Positions 1-13,079 of a stretch of DNA of 64,000 nt are shown one piece after another; within the stretch, counting starts at the first letter, position 1; every line of letters starts with the position of its first letter. The stretch covers positions 52,657,501-52,721,500 of the forward strand of contig NC_065539.1 in the NCBI RefSeq assembly GCF_932294415.1. The letters run 5' to 3'. This DNA comes from Quercus robur (taxonomy: Eukaryota > Streptophyta > Magnoliopsida > Fagales > Fagaceae). Under the pieces are notes generated by a model. That model saw only the letters and a program-made list of their open reading frames with translations, was not told the origin of the DNA and made no database searches. The position numbers were made by a program, and so were the translations under genes.

Positions 1-2124
1 TTTTTAGTTAAGTCACCACATGACAAAATTTTAAGAAGAGAACTAAAAAAATAGACATAAGAATATAAGATATTATACATAAGTTTTGTACGTATTTGAA
101 AAGTGGACTAAAAATCGCTTAAGTAACATTGGCTATATTAGGAGATAATAAAAGGCTTGGCAGTGGAGTAGTTTTTAATTTTATAGTGAGTTTTAGGGAT
201 AAGATTTATTAAATCCGCCGTTCATGTCAAAGAAAAAAGTATTTGTCCAGTGGTTTTTTTACTGCAAAGTGGAAAAGCAAATGAGTGGATGAGATTTATA
301 AATGTAAGTTCTCTTTTTTAGAAATAAAATAAAATAATGATTTGATAGTTGGGACTTAGGAGTGAGAGGATTTAAATTCTAAACATCTTCGTTAGAAAGA
401 TAAAGAGTTGTCAATTGAACTACAAGACTTTTGAGATTTATAAATGTAAGTTATAAACCCACTTAAAATAAGTACTTTACTGTAGAGTATTAAATCACAT
501 ATCAATGAGTTCTATGGTTCCATAATTAAAAATTAAAATAAATAAATAAATAAATAAGGAGTTCCTAACACTTTACAATAAAATTAAAATTCTTGTCAAA
601 TGATGAAATATTGTTCCCGAGTACTAAATCATTTGCTAAAATTATCATACCAAGATTGTGTTCGGATTTGAGGATTTAAAAGCAAGGGAGTTGAAGAACA
701 TTTACTAGTATAAATTTAACAATATATGAGGATTTGATTTTTTTTTTCCTTAAACAAAAATATTTGTGATATTATAGATTTAAAGTGAAATACTTACAAA
801 TAATAATTTCAACTTCCATCTATATTTATATATGAAGATAATATAAAATATAAGTCAATTATTGTTGACTTTTTACAATTTTGCTTCTAAGTTTCAGAAA
901 GCCTGCGTTATTCTAGATCATTCTTCTAAAATATATTTTTTAATTTGATTTTTAAAATCACATATCGTGTTAAACTATATTAATTTAAATGAGCATACAT
1001 TTGACTTGTGTCCGAAATAAAATTAAATAAACAATTTTAAGCTTTTAATTAGAACTCATCTTCTTTTTTTGTAACAAAAATCTAATTAAATTAAGTAGTT
1101 TAGTTTAAAAAAAATTAATTAGTTTTGATGAAAATACATTTGAAATATTTTAGCAAAATCCAATTAAATTAAGTAGGTTCTTTTTGATAAACGACTAGGG
1201 ACTAGGGAGATGCTTTTTGTTTAGTCCCACACTACCACTTACATCTTGATCTTTTAAAATATAAATACTTTTAGCATAGCAAATAGATGGAAAGATCATT
1301 ATCTCTGTTTCAAACGAGCCAGACAACACTGTCCGTGTGTAAGACTGGGAACTTGGTTTCACATCTGCAGTTGTACTTTATATATATATATTTGAAGTGT
1401 GTACTTTATATTTTTTGTTGAGATAAAAAAAGATATTCAAAATACACAGAATTATTCCCTCGAAATGGTCACTATACGGTCTATACCATTTCCTTGAAAG
1501 AGTCATTCTCAACTCCCTGTAGTATAAAGTAATGGAACTCACTAGATTAATGTAATCTGCTCAAAGCTTGACAAAATGGGCATTGATTATTTTATTTTAT
1601 TCATCAAAAAAGAGGGGTGGAGGCATTGATTATTGGAGATGTGTAGAGAATGAGGACATGAGAAAAGAAAAGCATCTAATAAACTTCAAATGAGGTCACT
1701 GGTCCCGTGTGCTTAATTATTAGATGATTAGTATAAGATAAACAAAAGTAATTTGTGCTTTAGTCATACATCATTATCATCATCATCATCATCATCACAA
1801 ACTATGGAAAAGACAAAAAACTGCGGACAAACCCAACAGCGTCACCTATTTATCAATTCAACAAAATTAACTCTACAATATCTAAACCTTTCAAGCCCTC
1901 CTTTTAACAGGAGGAGTATTAAAAAGTAGAGGTAAAAGCAAACAAAGAGAAAAAATAATAAGTGAGAAAATACCAAAACAGGTTCACAATTTTCTAGGAA
2001 ATTCAAGTACCATCCTTGTCTGTGATTTTGGAGTACCAATGATACAAAGATTTACCCTAGTGAAGTTTGGCATTTTCTTTTTATGCTTCTTTGAACACTA
2101 AGCAAAATTATTGGTGAATCAGGA
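1..2124. other. AT-rich intergenic DNA, no gene recognised
   Basis: No ORF here resembles a known protein. Positions about 345-430 hold a short motif (ggatttaaattct ... tcaattgaactacaaga) of a type that recurs in degraded form near 26,770, 29,370 and 48,600; it looks like an old tRNA-derived or SINE-like repeat, but this is a weak call. A short ATC microsatellite lies at about 1771-1797. The last part (about 1800-2124) should be the 3' flank of the minus-strand FLZ gene. Confidence 0.5.
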
Positions 2125-3421
2125 TTATGGTTCCAATTTATCCATTCCCTCCTCCTCCAAAAGCATGTGCTGGGAGCGACAATCGCTGCTACAGAAGGCT
2201 TTCTCACCTCTGAAATGAGAATAAGATCAATTAGATTCTCCAAAACTCGCTTGCTAAATTGTGTTTCTATCAATTCATAAAAGAAAAACACCAGCTAGCT
2301 CGCTTTCACTAGTATCTAACATGTGATAAAACAGATTAGGAATTTGAATGAACATAAACAAGGCTGCGATTAACAAATCCAAATCAAGATCAGTCGCATA
2401 GTAAAATTATGCCACTATCCTATCAGAATAAGAATAAATGTTCCAAAACATTCCCTTTAAGAAAAAAAAAAGTTAGTAACTTTCACAAATGCACATGGAT
2501 GAATAGAAAAGTATCTAATCCCAAATAAAAAGAAAAAAATCGGACCAACCTGTACATGTAGATGTCCTTTCCCTGACCAAGATTCTTCTTGCAAGAGTAA
2601 CAGAAGCTGAGAAAACTATCAGAAGGATAGCTAGAAGACTGGCCAGTGAAAAACCCACTTTCTTTTCTTGGACCAGAGAACCCAACAACACCACAACAGC
2701 TCTCAACAATGCAATCCTCAAAAATATGAATGGTTTTTGGGTTAGGACCATGGGATATCACACAAGTATAGTCTTCTGAGAGCTCCATTTCACTAGCAGA
2801 GAGACAGCCAGTGAAAACCCGTAAAGAATTCGGAGTCTCCATGCCCGAATTCGCAGACCCGAATGCTGAATTCTTCACTGGTGACTGAGAAAAGCCAGAA
2901 GAGAAAGAACCCAGTTGAGAATTCCTAGTCTTGATTCCAAAATCAGCAGGGGATTTGGGAGATTCAGTTGGAGAATGAACACAGTTTGCCAGAGTAGGGA
3001 TCTGAATCTTAAGCTGAGAACCAAAAAGAACCATTCGGCTGTCAGGTTTGGATGGTTTTGGATCAGATGTTTCTTCATTGAGAGAATCAACAATGGCCAA
3101 GCCAAGACCCTTGGGGTCTAAATTGTCCCAATGGCGTTTAGTTTCAGGTTCTGGGGTTCTGGGTGTGCTTGTTTCAGACCTAAAGGGGTTTCTGAAACCA
3201 GAGAATGGCTTGCTATCGAGTATGGAAGTTGGACTCATAACAACCTCGTATTCAGGCAAAGATTTTGGAGCGGAATTTGTGAAAAACCTCGGAGAAGTTA
3301 AGAGAGAGGTAGTGGGTTTCCTGTATTTGTCTGTTGGAGATTGGAGAGAGTTAGTGTCTGCCATTAGAGATTGATTACTACAACTACTACTTGTTGTTGC
3401 TCTTGATCTTTTTCTAAGCAT
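2125..3421 (-). CDS. FCS-like zinc finger (FLZ, DUF581) protein, two coding exons
   Basis: FLZ proteins are plant-specific adaptors that bind SnRK1 kinase subunits through a short zinc finger and act in energy and stress signalling (family knowledge). Exon 1 is 3421-2550 and exon 2 is 2209-2125; the intron 2549-2210 has GT and AG ends and joins phase-correctly inside an Arg codon. The predicted protein has 318 residues. The N-terminus MLRKRSRA is typical of the larger FLZ members; the middle is long, Ser/Pro-rich and probably disordered. The C-terminal finger reads FCYSCKKNLGQGKDIYMY in exon 1, then RGEKAFCSSDCRSQHML in exon 2, so both Cys pairs are present. The start is the ATG at 3421; the open frame extends upstream to a GTG at 3442, but a splice acceptor lies just beyond it, and family members start at MLRK or MLKK. 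Resembles the FLZ8/10/11 group; exact orthology not settled. Confidence 0.93.
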
Positions 3422-3534
3422 AGCTCCAAATCTTATAGCCACACTGCAGTGAAAAAAAGACCCAAAATTAGAACTGAGAGAAAGAAAAAGGAATATTAAT
3501 TAGAGAAAAGAGTTATAGTACTGTTGTGACTCAC
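3422..3534 (-). other. Probable 5'-UTR intron of the FLZ gene
   Basis: On the minus strand a good donor (cttcag|gtgagtcaca, first intron base 3534) and a good acceptor (tttttttcactgcag, last intron base 3444) flank a 91-bp AT-rich stretch, leaving 22 bases of leader before the ATG at 3421. UTR introns at this place are common in plant genes. This is inferred from splice-site quality only. Confidence 0.6.
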
Positions 3535-4440
3535 CTGAAGAAAGTTAAGATTTTTCCTATATATTAAAGAATATTGGAGTAAAGAGTGGTTTTAGTACAG
3601 TCAAATCCACCATTCTGAAGAAACCCAGAAACCAGAAAACCAAAAGGGGACTCCATGAATCGAAAAACCCAGTCTCTGCCTCTCTGTCTCTGCACTGCTA
3701 ATAAACTTCTGTGACCTCCATTTTCTGAAGACTTGAGAAACCCAAGAAAAAGAAGGATTAATGGAAAAGGTGGTAACTTTTTCCCCGACTTTCTCGCTCT
3801 TTTACAATAACTTCCTCTCTTTCTATTTTGCTCAGCTTCTCTCTCTCTCACAACCGACATGCAAAGAAACTCTCACCAGTCATGATCAGATGTGCATGCA
3901 CTAGTACTAGACACAGCATAACAAAGAAGAGGATTTGTAATTTTGTTCCTTTTAATGGCTCTTTTGCTTTTCTTTCTGTCCCTCTTTTTTTTTTTTTACC
4001 TTTTGTATTTTGTGACTACTACAGAAAAATTTAGTTTCTATATCAGAAAATCAAAATATACAAGGTCCTTAATAAAAAAAAAAACCAAAATTTTCACAGG
4101 GTGTAAAACCAGTTTAAAGAGTGAAAATTAAACCAACCAAACCTTAAAAATAAAAACCCAGCATGAAAAACCAAAGAAGGATAAAAAAAAATTTGAAGGG
4201 TGACTATTCCCCCTCTCCCTCTCTTTTTTTCCTTAGTGGGCTGTCCTTTTACTGTGCTTTATTTGCCACTAACTCAGTTTTCCATCATCCAGTCCTGAAA
4301 AATCGCCATGGTTTTGCAGAGAGGAGAGAGACACTGAGTGAGAGAGAGTCAGAGAGAGAAAGAGAGAGGTGGGTTTCTCTGTGAGAGAGAGAGAGAGAGA
4401 GAGAGAGGGGTGGTTGTGAGTGATTTTAAAGACGCGTGTG
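3535..4440 (-). promoter_or_regulatory. Leader and promoter region of the FLZ gene, CT/GA-rich
   Basis: Read on the minus strand this stretch is pyrimidine-rich, with a (TC)n tract at about 4384-4409 and scattered shorter GA/CT runs at 3836-3850 and 4320-4380, as is usual in plant 5' leaders and core promoters. No clear TATA box could be fixed, so no start site is given. Short open frames here are by-products of the repeats. Confidence 0.45.
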
Positions 4441-7400
4441 CATGGGAATCAGTGGGTTTGATAAAACCACCCGATCCTGTCCAGTAATGGCAGTTTCTTC
4501 ACGTCGTTTTTTTAGCCTAGAATTACTGAGAGAGAGAGAGAGTGGAAGTATATATTTGATGGATCAGCTATCCCCATCTCTCAGCATCAATGGACGTGCG
4601 AATATTAAAAAAAAAAAAAAATGAAAAGCGCACAGTCGAAGGCTGACGAGGCTGGCGTACCGTACAGAGCTTAATCAATCTCTACTCTTTTACCAATGGG
4701 TTAGCTTAGCTTAGCTTAGCTTAGTTCTTCTATGTGCCTTCTCTTCGGCTCAGCTTCATAGCTTGGAGCAATTTTATTTTATTTTTTAAAATTTTAGCTA
4801 TGTCAATATTTACTTTTTTAAATATTTATTTTAGAGATTATATAGGATGGGGTATAAATGATTACGTGGAGAGAAATGACAATGTACCTACACAAACACA
4901 ATCTAACACAATACATATTTTCACTTAAATGTATTTTTACAATACTTAAACAATATTACTAGAATAACATTATCAAACAAATCTTAAATCACTAATGTGA
5001 TAGATGTTTGGCCTTAATTTCTCTAATAGTAAAAATGACTAGCGAAGATACGATTTTAATTTAAGTTTCATTATTCTTGTCATTTTTGGCATTAGGGCTT
5101 ATGGTCATGATTGTACACTTAAAGTGAATCAAATTACTTAGGTGTTATAGGTGTGATATCGACTTAAGTTTCTCTAACACTTAAGTAAGTTGCATTTCTC
5201 ATATTGATAGGTAAAAGTAATAGATGGGGTAATTTTATCTCCTATTTGTAACCGGCAAAAATAAGATGTTAATATGACTTTTAGAATACTTCCATTTCTT
5301 CATAAATCTTGCCGTTTCTAGCATCATGGGAGTTATAGCCATGACTGGAGGTTGGTGGCGTGATTTACGGATCTCAAGTCTCTTTTGGACGCGAATCCAG
5401 GAACATATCTCGTAATCCTATGATGTGGTTAGTCATTTAAGTAAGGACAATTTTCAACCCCATCAATAATCAATATAAAAAAAGGCCCAGGATTTATATT
5501 TCAAAGTAGGTTTTAGGTTTTTAATTTTGTCAATTTAAATCTCAAACTTATGAAATCTTTTCAATTTAACGTTTATGTCCATCTCTGGAGTATTAATTTT
5601 TCTAAGCATTGAAAAATTCATAGTTGAAAATCATTGATCAAACTTCGCATTTCAATTATAGTTTGTTCATAAATCAATTTAGCAACCACTAACCAAAGAA
5701 GTTAAAGAGACGAAGTTTCGTTTATGAAAAAATGTAGTTTTACTTAGAATAAGAAAGTAAAACAATGAATCTTCAATGTCAGAAAAACAAAATTGGTCTC
5801 CTAAAAGAATCACAAATTTTTATCAATAATTTATCATGTTTCTATATTTCCTTCCATCCAGAGTAACGGAGATGGCTAAAGGCTTCATATTGAATTGATA
5901 TAATTAAAAATTTAAGACCTAATCTAAAACATGGTATAAACTTTAAACTTTTTTATCTTTTTATTTTTAACCATAAGCTCATCATTTAACTCATTCATTC
6001 CAATAATTAATATTAATATCTCGAGTATGTATAAGAAAAAACAAATGATACCTCGAGTATGTACTGGCCGGGCGTGGAGGCCACCTACCCGTATAACATT
6101 TCAACAACAGAAAACCTAATTGAAGAATCTTGTTCTTTAAAGAAGATATGCTTTAGGTAGATCTGGGGTTATATATACTGAATATTTATTTGACAGTGAG
6201 AATCTTTGGAAACGTAGAGAAATGTCATATATTGTTCAATCATGTATAAGTGCAATATATAGTTTATGTTTTCCAATGCATTATTTAGAAGTTAGAGATT
6301 GGTGGTGGTTCTAATTGGGGGTTTTGGCATGAATTACCTAACAACCAATTTCTCTTTGTATTCAATTTAATATATTTGAAGTCATTCTCTTCAATGAATA
6401 TTTCTATATACCGATAGGAATGCTTGTGTAAGTAGTGAAGAGAATTGGTTGCAAATCTACCATTTCCAATTAGTGATTATAGAATAACTTAAAAACTTCT
6501 GTCTTTCTATTAGTTCTTTACTATATTTGTATAGAACATCTCAAACTCCAATTCAACCTCTTTTTTTATTCCTTCATTAGTGTGGCAGTTGATGTCTCTA
6601 TATTACAAAAATATTATAACCAACCCTTAGTCCGTTACGTACTATTATTATACTCTTACAAAATGATTGTTTCTACATGCTCATGTGAATGATTGTATAA
6701 CTTATAAGTAAGGAGGATTGGTTAGAAATGTACCATTTAAATTAGTAATTAACTAATTATACAACATATTGACAAGTTATGTTTCTATATTTATTTATTT
6801 GTATATAATATGGTGGAAATATTCAAAAAGATAAAATTTAAATAAGGAAATTTTCCTAAAGATAGGAATAGTCTCTGTTAATGAAAATATGAGAAAGTCA
6901 TTTGAGATAGTTTGGTTATATTCAAAGAAGAGTAATTGATGCACCAATGAAAAAAAAAGTTGAATCAAATTAGGGGAGCAAAAACATGTAAAGGAAGACA
7001 GAAATTAATATTAGTAGTAGTAGTGAAAAAAAAAATGTCAATGAAGGAGGTACAAAATAATATGATTTCAAGTAGAATATAAGGGCTAAAAAAGAATACA
7101 TGTGATTGATCTTGACTAATGTATTGAGCCACAGCTAAGTTAACTCTAAAAAATTTGAAGTTTGGGTGTTATTATTTTGTTAAACATCGAATGCCCTTCA
7201 AATATCTCCTGATTCCTTCATAATTTAGTCTGGAAGTTGATACTTCTATATCATTATAATCGACCATTCTTATAATAACAAAATGACATATTTATGAGTT
7301 AGTTAATTAGAAAGACAATTAGGTTAATTAATGGATTTTGGAATTTGGTTAGATCATAGATTTTTACTCCTATTGGTATAGTCTGACCAATTGTGATACT

Positions 7401-7652
7401 GTACAATTATTTTATATTTTCATGAAGGAACAGGGGTTGGCTATATAAGTTTAACATTTTAATTATTATCATGTTCTATCAAGAAAAAAGTGTCATGTTT
7501 ATTCTCTTACTTGTGTTTATGTAGCATTTCTCTTCAAATAATTTTTGCTTCATTCTTATTGAATGCCATGTCTTAGGGATGTATTAATTAAATGAATAAT
7601 ATTACAAATTAGACCAAATCAATAATATTTTTTTTTCTTTCATGTTCTAATA
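4441..7652. other. Intergenic AT-rich DNA, no gene recognised
   Basis: Nothing here encodes a recognisable protein. A five-fold ttagc repeat lies at about 4700-4723. The segment 5460-5960 has the look of a decayed non-autonomous element (phrases such as 'gtcaatttaaatctcaaac' near the left edge and a similar inverted phrase near 5900), but the two ends match too poorly to call terminal repeats. A three-unit tag repeat lies at about 7012-7022. Confidence 0.4.
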
Positions 7653-7751
7653 TATATATAGATATAGATATATATATATATATAAATAAATTACAGTTTA
7701 ATTTATTTTTAATATATTTTCTATCATCTAACGAACTAGTGATCTTTTCAT

Positions 7752-7784
<33 letters not shown>
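7653..7784. repeat. AT and CT microsatellites
   Basis: A (TA)n/(GATATA)n run lies at about 7653-7684 and a pure (CT)n run at 7754-7784. Both are simple repeats separated by AT-rich unique DNA. Confidence 0.9.
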
Positions 7785-7786
<2 letters not shown>

Positions 7787-7874
7787 GCATTTGGTACAAT
7801 AAGTTTGCTAATGGCCTATGGACCAAATTGCATGCCGTAACACATGCTAGTCTATATATCTTAAATGATTTGGT

Positions 7875-7975
7875 TTAGGTCCAGTGCACTAGACTCAATT
7901 AGATGGTGACATGTATTTAAAAGGGATATATGTCATCATCTCAATAGGTCTAGTACTACTAGACACTGGACCTAA
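7875..7975. mobile_element. Small foldback MITE-like element
   Basis: The ends are inverted copies of ttaggtccagtg followed by related sequence (actagac ... gatggtgacat on the left, the same phrase inverted on the right with about nine extra bases). The whole is about 100 bp and could fold into one stem. Relatives with the phrase agtgcact(a/g)ga lie at about 53,476-53,572 and 63,489-63,581, again as loose inverted pairs. Superfamily not assignable by eye. Confidence 0.6.
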
Positions 7976-8914
7976 GTTTGACTCTATCTTAAAAGATCAT
8001 TTGGAATGTCACTATTAATATACTATGTGCTTTGTTATGAAGTTATAGATGATTTAGATTGGCAATAATAGTATACAATGTAATATGAAATTGGGTTGTA
8101 ATACTTAATTTGTCTTCTACTAAAGAATAAGTTAAAGTTGAAGCTATTTCAAGAAGTGCAACCTGAGCACGCTCGAGCAAATCATTTTCTCAATCAAGCA
8201 AACAGTATTACTGGTGACATTAGATTCCACGTATGTACATAATCTCGTCAATCTTGAATAGTCGAATTTCATGCAATACCATTCAACATTCTTCACATTT
8301 TATTATGTTTCCAATCTTGAGATCCTAAAATCTTCTTTTTTAATCATTTGCGAATTGATTCAATCTTTCTTTTTTCTTTTCTTTTTTTTTTGCCTTGCAT
8401 TTATGAAATTAGTCAAAAGCCTAGAGTCATTTAGAATTGGAATCTTCTTTCCTAGCTCTATGACTATGATAGCTACTCACATTTTAAGAACTAAACTTAC
8501 CATGGGCGTGTACTTTTTAGTCTATGATCTTACTAGTTTCATAGAAATTAGTAATGTAACCTTCCAAGCACTACCTGTAACCTGCATGAGGAGTGTCTCC
8601 ACCAGAGTTATTCGATCTATTTTCTTTTAGTGCCACCCTCCCCCCACAAAATACACATACAAAAATCCACGTCAAAATGGATGAAACCACCCTTTGGGTT
8701 GGTTCAAAGTTACTTCACGCAAATGAAGAGCTTTTAATCCAAAACCTATGGATCGTGGGTGGCGGAGGGCTTATCCAAGATGACGAAGGCAATTAGATAT
8801 GGCAATTTTCACGTTTTATGACTTTATCGGTATGGCAATGAGTTTTAACTATTTTATGGCTGAGAGACAAACTAACGATTGCTAAAGAACTTGAAATTGA
8901 AATAGTTATTATGA
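7976..8914. other. Intergenic DNA, no gene recognised
   Basis: The open frames at 8271-8630 and 8593-8796 do not resemble any protein family I know and have no supporting context. The pyrimidine-rich run at about 8330-8395 is low complexity. Nothing else can be supported. Confidence 0.4.
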
Positions 8915-9805
8915 AATTGTGACGCAAGCAGAAAGCCACAAGAAGCCAAACACATTTACTTCAAGATAATAACCATTAAATCCATATGCAAGGCAAGGGG
9001 TTGCTTCAATCAATAAGGAGAACTTCCAAAATCCACTAGAAAAAATAATAGAGAAAACTCTTTGAAATTTTATTAAGTCAAAAGTTAATTGTCTTGGAGG
9101 TTACAATATTCTTAAATAGGAAAAGAAGTCTTCAAAAAAAAAAAAAAAAAAAAAGGAAAAGAAACCCTAAGGCTACCAACTTCATTCCAAAGGCAACTAG
9201 GAGACACTAAAATCCCTAATTTGTGTTAGGCACAAAATTAGGCTTGAAAATCACCAAAATATGCATAATTGAAAAAATTGCAAAATCAAATCCTAAAGTC
9301 TTTAGGAGACATCCCAGATATTATTTAGATTTTATTTAAAGGATAAGACTTAGGTGCAGTATTTAGGTGTTGTTCCTTAAATTTCCTTTTAAGATTTTAC
9401 CATGTGGATTTTTTTTCATGGGATGGAAGTGTATTTTTTTAATTAAGTAACCACATTGCTAAATCCTAAGAGGGAAACTTAAGAAACAGAACCTAAGTTA
9501 CTGCATCTAAGTTTTGTTCTTATTTAAATTAAAATTTATAATGAGAAGAAAATTATTATAAATAGCAAAAACAATTAATTTAGGGCGTAAACGAAGGAAT
9601 TTGCTCAAAAAGTGGCATATGTCATGGCCAAAGGCACAAGTTTTGAACCTTGCATTTACTTCAAGTCACCAATTTTCATACGATTCTATCATTGGCTCAT
9701 ATGATTTCTATTACTTCTTGAATTTCTTACGTGCAAACTTCAAACAGCCTCGATCTCTACTCAAGAAAAGTTTGTACTATTTGTTCAACATCAAATTGGA
9801 AGTTT
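8915..9805. repeat. Dispersed repeat, copy 1 (split by a MITE)
   Basis: The sequence from 'gcagaaagccacaagaagcc' near 8930 to 'gttcaacatcaaatt' near 9800 is matched, in the same order, by 55,670-56,225 (shared phrases include acaagaagccaaa, tttacttcaag, aaggaatttgc, catggcc, aaggcacaagttttg). The family is not identified; it could be part of a longer retroelement. The MITE at 9341-9519 interrupts it and has no counterpart in the second copy. Confidence 0.7.
9332..9528. mobile_element. Mutator-type MITE, copy 1, with 9-bp target duplication
   Basis: The element proper is 9341-9519 (179 bp). Its termini are inverted repeats of about 50 bp (left: cttaggtgcagta..taggtgttgttcctta; right, inverted: cttagatgcagtaacttaggttctgtttctta). 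It is flanked on both sides by ttatttaaa (9332-9340 and 9520-9528), a perfect 9-bp target duplication as expected for Mutator-like elements. No coding capacity. A relative lies at 17,995-18,176. Confidence 0.88.
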
Positions 9806-9810
9806 AAGAA

Positions 9811-12100
9811 GTAGTGATTAACATTATGCTGATAGTACTAGTAATATTAACAAACTAACTTAGATTTTTGTAATAGACTGCAAGTTTATGCTCTAAGCTT
9901 TTCAAGATTACAGGCTAGAGCACAGTTTCAAAGAAGCAAACAAAGCAACTCACAATCTAAGTAACAAGAAGAGGATGTAACCAAACAAAACATTTTATAG
10001 TTCATTTTGTTTCACTTTTGAAAGTTGCTTTTTTATAGTCTTTGATAATTCGGATGTATAAAAAAGTTTACCAGTCAGGATTCATAAAATCATTAAAGTA
10101 TATCTTTTGTTACATAACTCAGTTAACGACTCATTTAGCTTATTTAAATAATACACGTGTATGAGTTTATGAATTATCATATAATATTTTTAAATTCATC
10201 TAATGGGTTAAGAATAAACTTTGTCCGTTGGCATGAAAAAACTATAAAATTATCTTCTTTGGCTTTTAAAAGGAAAATAAAATACAACTAGTTGAAACTT
10301 GTAAGCCAAGCCGAGAGACCCATTAATCCAACCAACACAACTTAACTAGGGTAACTTTTGGTAGCCATGTACAACAAGCCGAATAAGCACCAATAATAAA
10401 ACGACCCAAGTCACCAAAGCCATATAGTAACATTGAGTTTTTATTTTATTTTATTTTATTTTTAATTAAAGGTATCGTTGGGTTAGTGGCCTAGTCGGGG
10501 CCCACTCGTTTCTTACTAAAATGGGAGAGTTATTAGAACTGAGAAAGTTCACGGACCATTTCTGTATAGCTCAGCTCATCTGTACCATCATCATCTTCTT
10601 CTTTTTTTTTTTTTTAGGTGAAGTACCATCATGGCATCATCAACTTCATCAACAGTATAAAGTGTATATACACACCCAAAAAATAAAAAATTTAAAATCA
10701 AAATTTACACTTTTACCCGAATTTATTTTAGTTTTTTAATTTTATTTTAATTCTCTAAGTTTTATATTTATTTAATTAAAGTATTTTCATTAATTTTCAT
10801 TATATATCATGGCTGATTGTCTTTTTTTTTTCTTCAAAAATTTTAAATTAAATAAAAATCCAATTAATGATTGAACAGCATTTTTTATTTTTTTTTTAAA
10901 AAAACTAACATTAATTAACTAAAAGTCTTCAATTAAATAAACTTAAAATTTAGAACACTGAAAAGAACTAGACTAAAATGAATTATAATGAAACTTAAAG
11001 ATAAATTTTATATTTTATCAAAAAATTATAAATCATAACAATTTTTTATAACAGTTAAATTGACAATTTTTCACTCAGTTTTAGCTAAACTTACTATTAA
11101 TATTATTTTATAACGTGTCATTCAATCTACTATATTTTATCAAATTTTTGTTTTGTTTTTATAAACTCTACTATCAATATGATCATCAAGATTATAGAAC
11201 CCGGACTCTACGGCCACGTAAACCTAAGTCCTAAGATATGGATGGACCCCACTGAACTAACAGTTAAAGAACCCGATCCCTGGTCCGACCCGGACCACCA
11301 CATCATGTACCTATCTTAGGGTTGGGCCCACTATAACAGGTTTTGTCATCATCTCATCATTTTGTTAATTTTTTTTCCCTAAAGTATTTGAAAACTGTGA
11401 ATTTATGATGCTACCTACCTAATGAAATTACTTTAACACCCTTGTGAAAGGTTAATTATGTTCTGTGGAGGTGGGGACTGATATGGAAATTCGATGAACA
11501 AGGAGAATCTGGGGGGCCCATTTGGAATGATGACTAGCAGTATTAATAATGGTCTATGATCACAGGGGTACCAGTCTACCAGACCTGACCAATTAGTATG
11601 TAGTCTGACCAATTGTGGCCCATAGCCATAGACCCAGACCCCTCTCGATTGTTTTTGTTTTGCCCAACATTTCAAAGAAACCTTTTTTTTTTTTCTTTTT
11701 CTTTCTTCTTTTGAATAAAAAAAAGTTACTCATGTGAACTCATCAACCAACGGTCACGGCAATAATTAAAATCATATTGACGGTGCAGATCGCATAACAT
11801 ATTTGTTAAAAAGCCATTATTCGAATCGATCGATTCTAATAAATTATCATGTAAAAAATGATACCAAAATTCCTATCACTGAGCCAAGTCATAACATTTG
11901 ACACCCCCGTACATACACAATATCCATTCACAATGTACAAAGCATTAAGCGAGTATAAAAATGGAATTAAAATTATCAATAACAAATAAAAAAATATTTA
12001 TTTTCTTTGTTTTACTTTTGTAAATATGGGATATATATATATATATATATATTTATATTTAGATTAAATTAGAATAGAATCTATATCTTATATTTAAAAA
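9811..12100. other. Intergenic AT-rich DNA with one possible decayed element
   Basis: No gene seen. About 10,710-11,020 has loosely inverted ends (left 'aagttttatatttatttaatt', inverted on the right near 10,930-10,960) and may be an old MITE or MULE relic; the match is poor. A stretch of ordinary composition at 11,200-11,340 and 11,460-11,650 has no recognisable coding content. An (AT)n run occupies 12,031-12,052. Confidence 0.4.
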
Positions 12101-12540
12101 ACCATAATGTTTAATATAAAAATACATTTAAACATAATCATGTGTTATTAAAGTGTGGAAGTAATCCTTATTAAAAAAACAGAAGTTATTAATAAGTATT
12201 ATGTTCGGTGCAATTGAACACATATATTCTTTTGAACTATACTACGCACTTAACACTAGAAATTTTTACTCATGAACCATAGTTTATGCAATGATTTTTA
12301 TTATAGAAAATACCATGTAAATGAAAATTTTCAAAGAAAAATAATACAATTAAGTTTATATTAAGAACTATTATATTCGAAACGAAAATTATGTAGGCAA
12401 CAATAAGAACTATGTTAAGACAATGGATCATCTTCTTCCAAGTTTGTAATTTGTCTAGATGCTTATTCCAACCCCTAAGGGGGTTCATATAGCTCTTCAT
12501 TTAATGCATCTTTTAAAATCCCCAAGATCGGATGGTATTA
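12100..12540. repeat. ~400-bp duplicated segment, copy A
   Basis: This segment shares ordered phrases with 16,140-16,790, 19,700-20,090 and 22,960-23,430: 'cataatgttt', 'gaacacatat.ttctttt', 'actatactacgcacttaaca', 'gcaatgatttttatt', 'gaaaattttcaaagaaaa', 'tgcttattccaacccctaag', 'tcatatagctctt'. Copies A and D (22,960) are closest to each other, B and C likewise. It probably derives from the 5' flank of the duplicated gene whose relics lie at 12.6 and 17.9 kb, because copies B and C lie on the upstream side of those relics. Confidence 0.75.
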
Positions 12541-12610
12541 CTAAACACGCGCGAGGAGTAACAAGCAAATGCTCTTACTTCAACTTGCTTTATTCAAAGT
12601 AAAAAAGGAA

Positions 12611-12952
12611 TTAACCAATTACAAGATCCTCTTCACTCATCAAATCCAACACCTCCACACACCATTTTGCACAAACCCTTTTCTCATAACCACTCAATAC
12701 CTTTCCCAAAGTCAAATTTTCAAGCGAGTCCCTTGCAATTCTCAAAATCTCACCCACAACTCCTTCAGGCAATGACCTCGAATTTGACTTCTCTACAAGA
12801 TCCAATTGGTTTTTTCAGTTTTCCTCAAAGACTACACTTTTATTATAGGTTTTGATTTCGACTTTGATATCAGAAGCTAGGTGACATGTGGAGTGGCGAT
12901 TCTTTTGGAGTGAGATTTTGGATGAAGTGCGAGACTTAAAGAATCTTATCAT
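12611..12952 (-). pseudogene. N-terminal gene relic 1 (PPR-like)
   Basis: Read from the ATG at 12,952 the frame runs 113 codons to a stop at 12,611, with one internal stop near codon 47. It starts MIRFFKSRTSSK and ends in a segment containing LPEGVVGEILRIARD, LGKVLSGYEKRV and WCVEVLDLM. That second part has the style of the region just before the repeats in some chloroplast pentatricopeptide-repeat proteins (e.g. the EMB1006 type), but this is recognition from memory and tentative. No PPR motifs follow: the downstream body is absent. A second copy with the same start lies at 17,890-18,404. Confidence 0.5.
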
Positions 12953-13079
12953 TGTGTCTTCTTCATCTTCTTGATAGTTTGATGCATTTAGGGGCTTAAG
13001 GTGAAAAGCCGAAAACTAAAATTAAGACTTTTTATATATTTAGATATAACTTAAAAAAAAAATGTTACCTAAACTCTAA

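Noticed and set aside
345-430. Possible tRNA gene
   Set aside because: The B-box-like phrase is present but no cloverleaf can be drawn and an A box is missing; at most an old tRNA-derived repeat.
3422-3442. Upstream extension of the FLZ frame to a GTG (VAIRFGA before MLRK)
   Set aside because: A strong splice acceptor ends at 3444 and family members start at MLRK/MLKK, so these codons are most likely leader.
6060-6090. 'ggccgggcgtggaggccacc' looks like the start of a primate Alu
   Set aside because: Only about 15-20 bases match, the surroundings are plant AT-rich DNA, and no further Alu sequence or poly(A) follows: chance.
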